Shown one piece after another: positions 1 to 4,183 of a stretch of DNA of 5,043 nt. The translations under genes were made by a program, and so were the position numbers. The stretch covers positions 1 to 5,043 of the forward strand of contig JAUWOI010000365.1 of assembly GCA_030612185.1 (NCBI GenBank), in the 5' to 3' direction. The stretch comes from Anaerolineae bacterium. GTDB lineage: Bacteria; Chloroflexota; Anaerolineae; B4-G1. Under the pieces are notes generated by a model, which was not told where the DNA came from, did not search any database, and saw nothing but the letters and a program-made list of their open reading frames with translations. Position 1 is the stretch's first letter. The number at the start of each line of letters is the position of its first letter.

Positions 1-450
1 CAGTTGTCCGAATGTGGGGACCTTGCTGGTGTCTTCCCGCTTCCCCTCAATGCCGATGACGCCCACCGTCCCGTCGGCGAAGACCACCCGTGTGCCCACG
101 CAGTTGAGCGGGACCACCCCACCGACGCGCGTGAAGCGGGCGAATCCCTTCTCGTCCACGTAAGTCACCATCACGCCGATCTCGTCCATATGCGCAGCCA
201 GTACGAAACGCTGGCCCTCACCAGCCTGTCCTGCCACCGCGAGTACTCCACTGCGAGAGTACTCTCGTGGCAGGCGTGGCGGTGAGCCTGCCGAAGGGCT
301 ACCCTGCTTGCGGACGACCAGGCTCCCCAGCGGGTCCACCCGAAGTTCGTCGGCCAAGGGCTCGACCTCAGCGCGGATGACGGTCCGAATCTGCTCCTCG
401 GCTCCTGAAGGACCGTAGGTTTCCACCAATTTGCGTATCAGTTCTCTCAT
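1..450 (-). CDS. M42 family metallo-aminopeptidase (M42-A), C-terminus cut off by window edge
   Basis: This is the N-terminal 150 residues of an M42 (glutamyl aminopeptidase/endoglucanase-M) family peptidase, a cytoplasmic dimetal enzyme that removes N-terminal residues from peptides. The reading frame is open from the ATG at 450-448 to the left edge. It starts MRELIRKLVETYGPSG, the usual M42 opening, and has LAAHMDEIGVMV with the first metal-ligand His at residue 87, followed by KGFARFTRVGG and the start of the regulatory or oligomerisation domain (VGVIGIEGKR). The other ligands lie beyond the edge. Residues about 51-76 are extra relative to M42-B and are encoded by palindromic, REP-like DNA; the frame stays intact. 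The ATG overlaps the TGA of M42-B by one base (TGATG), and a strong AAGGAGG lies 5 nt upstream, so translation is probably coupled. The family call is secure. The substrate is unknown. Confidence 0.9.
   Translation of the reverse strand, partial: MRELIRKLVETYGPSGAEEQIRTVIRAEVEPLADELRVDPLGSLVVRKQGSPSAGSPPRLPREYSRSGVLAVAGQAGEGQRFVLAAHMDEIGVMVTYVDEKGFARFTRVGGVVPLNCVGTRVVFADGTVGVIGIEGKREDTSKVPTFGQL
230..274. repeat. Palindromic hairpin repeat inside the M42-A coding region
   Basis: Outer arms CCTGCCAC (230-237) and GTGGCAGG (267-274) pair perfectly. Inner arms GAGTACTC (241-248) and GAGTACTC (257-264) also pair, each being its own palindrome. They are separated by an 8-nt loop, with a small asymmetric internal bulge between outer and inner stems. 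The right half also forms a 14-bp palindrome at 254-267. The repeat lies in codons for residues about 59-74 of M42-A, just before the LAAHMDE motif, and does not break the frame. Confidence 0.7.
283..300. repeat. REP-like short sequence in the M42-A insertion
   Basis: Read on the minus strand this is AGCCCTTCGGCAGGCTCA. From memory it resembles the CCCTTCGACAGGCTCAGG type of short dispersed repeat found in many copies in some bacterial genomes, including Chloroflexota. It sits at the upstream boundary of the extra segment in M42-A, at codons 51-56. Whether it is multicopy in this genome cannot be seen here. Confidence 0.4.
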
Positions 451-1484
451 CAATTCCTCCTTCTCCTCATGGTGCGCCGCGTGAGGCGCGCAAGGGATGC
501 GCGCATCAGCCGCACCGTGTTATTGAAATCGTCTAGACTTAGCAAAGCCACCGGGCTATGGATGTAGCGACAGGGCACTGCTACTGTCACCGAAGGCACT
601 CCCTCGCGGGTCAGGTGAATGGCCCCTGCGTCGGTGCCGCCGATGCCCGGCTGCTTGATCTGGTATGGGATGCCGAGTTCTTCGGACGTGCTGGTCAACA
701 GCCGCACCAGTCGCCGGTCGGCGATGAAGGAGCGGTCCATCACCGTGATCGCCGGCCCCTGGCCCAGTTCCGTCGTGGGGCTGGTGTCTTTGTCCTTGGG
801 CATGTCGTCGGCGACGGTGCCCTCCAGCGCAAAGGCGCAGTCGGGCTCAATAGCGTAGGCTGCCACCCGCGCCCCGCGCAACCCGACCTCCTCTTGCACG
901 GTGAAGACCGCGTGAAGGTCGAATCGAAAGCGCTCGCCGCGCAGAAGTTCCACCAACACCGCGCATCCGGCCCGGTCATCGAACGCCTTGCCTCTGACGG
1001 TGGGGCCCAATTCGCGGAACCGCGTGGCGAAGGTGGCATAAGTGCCCAGTGGGGCCAATTTCCTGGCCTCGTCCTTGCTCTTGGCTCCAACGTCCACGAC
1101 CAGGTCTTCGAGTTTGGCAACCTTATCGGCATTCTCTTTAAGCAGGTGGATTGGCTTGACACCGATGACACCGGAGATGCGCTCAGGGCCGATCTGGAGA
1201 AGGGTGCTGGGCAGCACACGAGGGTCAATCCCGCCGACGGATCTCACCCGCAGGAAGCCGTCGTTGTCGTATCCCACGACCATCAGGCCGACCTCGTCCA
1301 TGTGGGCGGCCAGCATCACGCGCATACGCTGCCGTCCTGTCCCGCGTTTGAAAGCCAGGACGTTACCCAACGCGTCCACCTTAACCTCGTCCACGTGCTC
1401 CCGCACCGCGTCTAAAACGATGGCGCGCACGTCGTCTTCGTTCCCCGAAACGCCAAATGCTTCCGAAAGTTCTCTCAGTATCAT
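450..1484 (-). CDS. M42 family metallo-aminopeptidase (M42-B)
   Basis: Complete M42 peptidase of 344 aa, normal for the family, predicted to be a cytoplasmic dimetal aminopeptidase assembling into large oligomers. Visible motifs are FGVSGNEDDVR at residues 10-20, LAAHMDEVG with His61 and Asp63, GKAFDDRAG with bridging Asp170, FTVQEEVG with catalytic Glu198 and ligand Glu199, FALEG with Glu221 where M42-C has Asp, GGTDAG at 282-287, and RYIHSP with His309. The inserted domain runs roughly from 70 to 160. I chose ATG 1484-1482 because the protein then aligns with the other two paralogues. A GGGAG precedes it at only 2 nt. An in-frame TTG at 1499-1497 would add five residues (MDQGD) but has no usable ribosome site. 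The C-terminal MRRRRN is encoded by the purine-rich Shine-Dalgarno region of M42-A. Substrate specificity cannot be read from the sequence. Confidence 0.93.
   Translation of the reverse strand: MILRELSEAFGVSGNEDDVRAIVLDAVREHVDEVKVDALGNVLAFKRGTGRQRMRVMLAAHMDEVGLMVVGYDNDGFLRVRSVGGIDPRVLPSTLLQIGPERISGVIGVKPIHLLKENADKVAKLEDLVVDVGAKSKDEARKLAPLGTYATFATRFRELGPTVRGKAFDDRAGCAVLVELLRGERFRFDLHAVFTVQEEVGLRGARVAAYAIEPDCAFALEGTVADDMPKDKDTSPTTELGQGPAITVMDRSFIADRRLVRLLTSTSEELGIPYQIKQPGIGGTDAGAIHLTREGVPSVTVAVPCRYIHSPVALLSLDDFNNTVRLMRASLARLTRRTMRRRRN
456..462 (-). promoter_or_regulatory. Ribosome binding site of M42-A embedded in the end of M42-B
   Basis: AAGGAGG lies 5 nt before the ATG of M42-A, within the last codons of M42-B. 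It forces the Arg-rich C-terminus of M42-B. Together with the TGATG stop/start overlap it indicates translational coupling of the two peptidases. Confidence 0.75.
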
Positions 1485-1502
1485 ATCTCCCTGGTCCAAT
1501 CC

Positions 1503-1519
1503 CCACGGCTATTCCGTGG
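1503..1519 (-). other. Small hairpin between the 148-aa gene and M42-B
   Basis: CCACGG (1503-1508) and CCGTGG (1514-1519) form a 6-bp GC-rich stem with a 5-nt loop that contains part of the TAG stop codon of the 148-aa gene. No T-run follows, so it is not a typical intrinsic terminator. It could affect initiation or mRNA stability of M42-B, whose ribosome site is poorly spaced. It may also be chance. Confidence 0.3.
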
Positions 1520-1955
1520 CGGCGTCATCCTCATACTGCGCCCGCTTCTCCGCGAGCACGTGTCCAACCAGCATCTGTTCGTATTCCCATTCCACCTCCA
1601 GCGACGTCAGGAGCGGGGAGACGACAAAAAGGTCATCCTGAAAAGCGCCGTCCAGTCCGAATTCCAGGCGCAGGAGGCCGTACTCGCAAACCCCATTGAA
1701 CACTCCCTGGGTCGTGAAATGAGGACCCACCGCGACTTCAAAGACCAGAAAGCCCCCCGAACGCAGTCGCCCATCGCTGTGGAGGGACCGGTGGACGACT
1801 ACCAGCGGTACGTCACGAGGGATGGTGCAGCACAGGCCATCTTGCTGCACCTTGTACTCCATTGCTTCCAGCACTTCTCTCGCCTCATGCACCAGACGCT
1901 CATCGGGGAAATCGGCGAACACTTGTGCAAACAGAGTGTCCCATTTCTGGTCCAT
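1509..1955 (-). CDS. Hypothetical protein, 148 aa, in the M42 operon
   Basis: I do not recognise a family. The ATG at 1955-1953 follows GAGGAGG with a 4-nt spacer, a strong ribosome site, and begins 12 nt after the stop of the preceding 95-aa gene, so it looks genuinely translated. The product is acidic and soluble, with no signal peptide or membrane segment. The first 36 residues look helical (FADFPDERLVHEAREVLEAM). The rest looks beta-rich (GGFLVFEVAVGP, YGLLRLEFGL, DDLFVVSPLL), ending in an acidic helical tail (WEYEQMLVGHVLAEKRAQYEDD). It has no clear catalytic motif. Its place between two M42 peptidases suggests an accessory or partner protein, which is inference from context only. Confidence 0.8.
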   Translation of the reverse strand: MDQKWDTLFAQVFADFPDERLVHEAREVLEAMEYKVQQDGLCCTIPRDVPLVVVHRSLHSDGRLRSGGFLVFEVAVGPHFTTQGVFNGVCEYGLLRLEFGLDGAFQDDLFVVSPLLTSLEVEWEYEQMLVGHVLAEKRAQYEDDAATE

Positions 1956-1967
1956 TGCCCCTCCTCA

Positions 1968-2255
1968 TCAATGCCGGGTAATCAAGTCAAAGCAGACCGT
2001 ATCATCTGCCAAATAACGGCCATGCACGCGCACTGCCCCACCTCGTCCCAGAACCTTCGTCTTCAGCGTATAGCCCCGCACCTCAGAAGACACCAGGCCG
2101 CTCTGACCACGGGGGGCAACGTGGCCTTTCTCTATCGCCCTCAGATGATTACCCTGAGGGTCAATCTTGCGGAGAAGGCCCAACGCATCTTTGCTGAAAG
2201 CAACCCACGTGTCTCCGATCAGATACGACACATCTGGTTCAAAGTCTTGCCACAT
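1968..2255 (-). CDS. Hypothetical protein, 95 aa, in the M42 operon
   Basis: No family is recognised. The ATG at 2255-2253 is preceded by GGAG with a 5-nt spacer and lies 21 nt after the stop of M42-C; its own stop is 12 nt before the next ATG. The product is small, soluble and probably beta-rich (SYLIGDTWVAFSKDALG, GYTLKTKVLGRGGAVRVHGRYL, DDTVCFDLITRH), with no signal peptide, membrane segment or Cys pair that would suggest metal binding. Conserved operon spacing supports a real gene. Its role, perhaps as a partner of the peptidases, is unknown. Confidence 0.72.
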   Translation of the reverse strand: MWQDFEPDVSYLIGDTWVAFSKDALGLLRKIDPQGNHLRAIEKGHVAPRGQSGLVSSEVRGYTLKTKVLGRGGAVRVHGRYLADDTVCFDLITRH

Positions 2256-2276
2256 TGCGACTCCGACGAAGGTTTG

Positions 2277-3368
2277 CTATCCTGCCAATGTGTTGTCCCA
2301 GGCCAGTTTCTCCAGGAAATCCGCCTCCAGCCCGGCGACGAACGCCGCAAGGAGCCGCCCGGCTCGCTCGATGTCCTGCGCGGCCAGCGTTTCCACCGGC
2401 TGGTGCATGTAACGAACTGGGATGGAGACGAGAGCCGTGGGCACCCCTTCGCGGGTGACCTGAATGGCCCAGGCGTCGGTGCCACTGGCGCCCGGGATGG
2501 GCTCAACCTGATACGGAATCTCGTGGGCCTCGGCCACCTCCTTCAGGCGTGTTACGAGCCCGGGGTGGAAGTTGGGGCCGATCCCGACGGTCGGGCCCTC
2601 GCCCAGGGGGAAACCGTCCACCTCCGGGACGCCCGGCTGTGTGCCGAAGGTCGCATCCAACGCCACAGCCAGGTCTGGTGCGAGACCGTAGGCGGAGGTG
2701 ATGGCCCCTTTCAGCCCTGTCTCCTCCTGCACCGTCGCCACGGCGAAGACGTCCCAGGCGTGACGTACACCAGCCAGTTGCTCCAGTGCGAGCGTCACAG
2801 CAGCCACACAGGCCCGGTCGTCCATCGCCTTGCCTGCCACGCGGCGGTTCTTCAGTTCCACCATCTCGCGCTGGATGGAGATCAGATCACCGACCGTGAC
2901 CAGCTGCTCGACTTCTTCCGCTGGCAGCCCCACGTCTACGAAGAGTTTATCCCAGGGCACCGTCTTCTTACGCGCCTCCACGGACAAAACGTGGGGTGGG
3001 CGGGTGGCGACGACGCCGGGCAAGTCGCGTCGTCCGTGGACGACCACTTCAAGCCCCAGGAGCACCCGCCGGTCCGTCCCCCCGACCTGGGTGAAACGCA
3101 GGAAGCCCTTTTCGACGCCGGTCACCATCAGCCCGATTTCGTCCATGTGGGCCGCCAGCATCAATTTGGGGCGCGGGACTTCAGCGAGCTCAGTCGAGCC
3201 TTCAGATTCTGTGCCACGCTTGAGGGCGATCAGGCTACCCAGTTTGCCCTCACGTATCTCGTCCACGAAGGGTTGCCAGGTCTGGCGCAGCAATTCGCGC
3301 ACGGGCTCCTCGTGGCCGGAAATGCCATCGGCCTCCGAAAGTTGCTTTAACAAGGGAATGACTTCCAC
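2277..3368 (-). CDS. M42 family metallo-aminopeptidase (M42-C), first gene of the operon
   Basis: Complete 363-aa M42 peptidase, expected to be a cytoplasmic dimetal aminopeptidase that trims peptides. Motifs in order are ADGISGHEEPVR at 13-24, LAAHMDEIG with His74 and Asp76, GKAMDDRAC with bridging Asp184, ATVQEETG with catalytic Glu215 and ligand Glu216, VALDAT with Asp238, GASGTDAW at 293-300, and RYMHQPVE with His322. All expected ligands are present, so it should be active. The start is the GTG at 3368-3366, six bases after a strong AAAGGAG; this aligns with the paralogues. An in-frame ATG at 3431 would add 21 residues translated from the repeat-bearing leader and is unlikely. Residues about 53-67 (ESEGSTELAEVPRP) are extra relative to M42-B and come from REP-like DNA. 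Confidence 0.93.
   Translation of the reverse strand: MEVIPLLKQLSEADGISGHEEPVRELLRQTWQPFVDEIREGKLGSLIALKRGTESEGSTELAEVPRPKLMLAAHMDEIGLMVTGVEKGFLRFTQVGGTDRRVLLGLEVVVHGRRDLPGVVATRPPHVLSVEARKKTVPWDKLFVDVGLPAEEVEQLVTVGDLISIQREMVELKNRRVAGKAMDDRACVAAVTLALEQLAGVRHAWDVFAVATVQEETGLKGAITSAYGLAPDLAVALDATFGTQPGVPEVDGFPLGEGPTVGIGPNFHPGLVTRLKEVAEAHEIPYQVEPIPGASGTDAWAIQVTREGVPTALVSIPVRYMHQPVETLAAQDIERAGRLLAAFVAGLEADFLEKLAWDNTLAG
3177..3200. repeat. REP-like sequence inside the M42-C coding region
   Basis: Read on the minus strand the core is CTCGACTGAGCTCGCTGAAG, with GAGCTC at its centre and GACT/AGTC near the ends. From memory it closely resembles the TTCGACTGAGCTCGCCGAAG type of dispersed repeat common in several bacterial genomes. 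It encodes GSTELAEV in the extra loop just before LAAHMDE of M42-C and keeps the reading frame. Copy number in this genome cannot be judged from the window. Confidence 0.45.
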
Positions 3369-3374
3369 GCAGGA

Positions 3375-3381
3375 CTCCTTT
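3375..3381 (-). promoter_or_regulatory. Ribosome binding site deciding the GTG start of M42-C
   Basis: AAAGGAG on the minus strand with a 6-nt spacer to the GTG at 3368-3366. It is the best-spaced site near this gene and argues against the longer ATG start at 3431, which lies inside the repeat element. Confidence 0.75.
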
Positions 3382-3392
3382 GTGGTTGGGTG

Positions 3393-3488
3393 AGACCCTA
3401 AGGGTTTTGCCCAAGATCGTGTAAACACCATTTTTCGCTAGCGTAACGGCTCTTTTTGCCAGATTGTGCACGAAAACCCTTAGGGTCT
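3393..3488. mobile_element. Putative 96-bp MITE-like element with 16-bp terminal inverted repeats
   Basis: The left end AGACCCTAAGGGTTTT (3393-3408) is matched perfectly in inverted orientation at 3473-3488. Both ends are flanked by GGTG (3389-3392 and 3489-3492), which could be a 4-bp target duplication. An 8-bp palindrome CGCTAGCG (3436-3443) lies almost exactly in the middle. There is no coding capacity. Each arm also contains its own dyad, ACCCTAAGGGT, so the arms might instead be a pair of protein-binding sites 81 bp apart. The element occupies the leader of the M42 operon, so any promoter there must lie in or beside it. One minus-strand TTTACA (3425-3420) is present, without a convincing -10. 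Confidence 0.5.
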
Positions 3489-3527
3489 GGTGACTGACCA
3501 CGCGAAATCCTGGAGACCCATCACCGC

Positions 3528-4034
3528 TCACAATTCCGGGGTTGGAGTGGCGCTCACCGTGAGCGTGGGCGTCGTGGTGACTGTGAGGGTCTGGGTCGGT
3601 GTTTCTGTCGGAATCAGTGTTGCGGTCAGTGTCTCTGTCGGAATGAGCGTTGCGGTCGGCGTCTCAGTAGCCGTGGCAGTGTTGGTGGGCGTCAGGGTGA
3701 ACGTGGACGTCACTGTGGGTGCGAGCGTCGGCGTGGCTGTAGGCATCAGCGTGTGTGTAGGAGGCAAAGTCGAGGACGGCTGAGGCGTGTGCGTGTGCGT
3801 GGGTGGGAACCATTGGGTGGGAGTTGGCGGCAGCGTCTCCGTCGGCTCCGCCGTCCCCAAGGCGGATGTGGCCGCAGGCGATTCAGTAGGTGTAACGGTT
3901 GACGTAGGCGTCGGCCCCCTGGTCTCCGACTGCAACACCAGCATCGAGGCGCCAATGCAATAGCACGGCAATGTCAAGAGTATGATGCTGGCCAGCACCC
4001 AATGAATAGGGCGCCACTCGCTCGTATCGCGCAT
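3528..4034 (-). CDS. Membrane-anchored Thr/Pro-rich stalk protein
   Basis: 168-aa protein with a short N-terminal region (MRDTSEWRPIH), one hydrophobic segment at about residues 12-34 (WVLASIILLTLPCYCIGASM), and then a long Thr/Pro/Ala/Ser tail to the C-terminus. The tail is rich in TPT, PTET and PTAT motifs typical of extracellular, possibly O-glycosylated, linkers. A 10-residue unit (TATLIPTET plus one) occurs twice in tandem. No folded domain, LPXTG motif or clear lipobox is seen. I chose ATG 4034-4032 because GGAG lies 8 nt upstream and a strong promoter overlaps the alternative ATG at 4079. The anchor topology puts the tail outside the cell. It could be a spacer or surface decoration, or a remnant of a larger surface protein. 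It is transcribed divergently from the LysM-YkuD gene. Confidence 0.7.
   Translation of the reverse strand: MRDTSEWRPIHWVLASIILLTLPCYCIGASMLVLQSETRGPTPTSTVTPTESPAATSALGTAEPTETLPPTPTQWFPPTHTHTPQPSSTLPPTHTLMPTATPTLAPTVTSTFTLTPTNTATATETPTATLIPTETLTATLIPTETPTQTLTVTTTPTLTVSATPTPEL
3601..3660. repeat. Two tandem 30-bp repeats in the Thr/Pro stalk gene
   Basis: Units 3601-3630 and 3631-3660 match at 25 of 30 positions and encode the duplicated 10-residue stalk unit on the minus strand. In-frame tandem repeats like this can expand or contract and so change stalk length. Confidence 0.75.
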
Positions 4035-4066
4035 TGAAATAACTCCGTCACGAGAGACTGCGGGAT

Positions 4067-4095
4067 ATGATAACACCATTGAGGGTGTTTGTCAA
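4067..4095 (-). promoter_or_regulatory. Sigma70-type promoter of the Thr/Pro stalk gene with operator-like dyad
   Basis: On the minus strand a perfect -35 TTGACA (4095-4090) is followed by a 17-nt spacer and -10 TATCAT (4072-4067), five of six matches to consensus. Transcription would start near 4060, giving a leader of about 25 nt to the ATG at 4034. The spacer is almost wholly filled by the inverted repeat AACACC-N6-GGTGTT (4072-4089), a possible repressor or activator site. Confidence 0.65.
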
Positions 4096-4125
4096 AACAG
4101 CAACCCGCTTGGTGGGCGCGAGCAC

Positions 4126-4154
4126 TTGACACAGCACGTATTCTCTGCTAAGGT
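4126..4154 (+). promoter_or_regulatory. Sigma70-type promoter of the LysM-YkuD gene
   Basis: A perfect -35 TTGACA (4126-4131), a 17-nt spacer, and a -10-like TAAGGT (4149-4154) keeping the key T, A and final T. The start of transcription would be near 4161, which rules out the in-frame ATG at 4163 and supports the ATG at 4184. It is back to back with the leftward promoter, with 30 bp between the two -35 boxes. Confidence 0.55.
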
Positions 4155-4183
4155 TAAGGGCGATGGTAGAGGGAGAGAGAACG

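Noticed and set aside
223..300. Frameshift or pseudogene in M42-A caused by the insertion
   Set aside because: The frame runs through without a stop and returns directly to LAAHMDEIG, so the gene appears intact as far as it is visible.
558..1415. A 285-codon open frame on the plus strand
   Set aside because: It is the antisense shadow of M42-B, low in plausible domain structure and rich in His/Gln/Asp from reversed codons.
1560..3350. A 596-codon open frame on the plus strand across three minus-strand genes
   Set aside because: It is antisense to M42-C and both small genes. Its protein has no recognisable domain, while the opposite strand gives clear peptidase motifs and ribosome sites. Long antisense frames are common in GC-rich coding DNA.
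3369..3431. Longer start for M42-C at ATG 3431
   Set aside because: It would translate part of the repeat element and add residues not found in the paralogues. The GTG at 3368 has a strong AAAGGAG.
3393..3488. CRISPR array or intrinsic terminator at the inverted repeat
   Set aside because: There are only two copies and they are inverted, so it is not a CRISPR. The 64-nt loop is too long for a standard terminator stem-loop, and the dyad within each arm is too short to make a strong one.
3490..3783. A plus-strand frame with VSVGVSVGI-type repeats
   Set aside because: It is the antisense reading of the Thr/Pro stalk gene. The stalk strand has a promoter, ribosome site and membrane anchor; this one has none.
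3933..4000. Lipoprotein signal in the stalk protein (Cys near the hydrophobic segment)
   Set aside because: The residues before the Cys (LTLP-C) do not fit a lipobox, and the hydrophobic stretch continues past it, so a plain membrane anchor is more likely.
4035..4079. Longer start for the stalk protein at ATG 4079
   Set aside because: That ATG lies inside the promoter spacer and has no ribosome site. The ATG at 4034 has GGAG at 8 nt.
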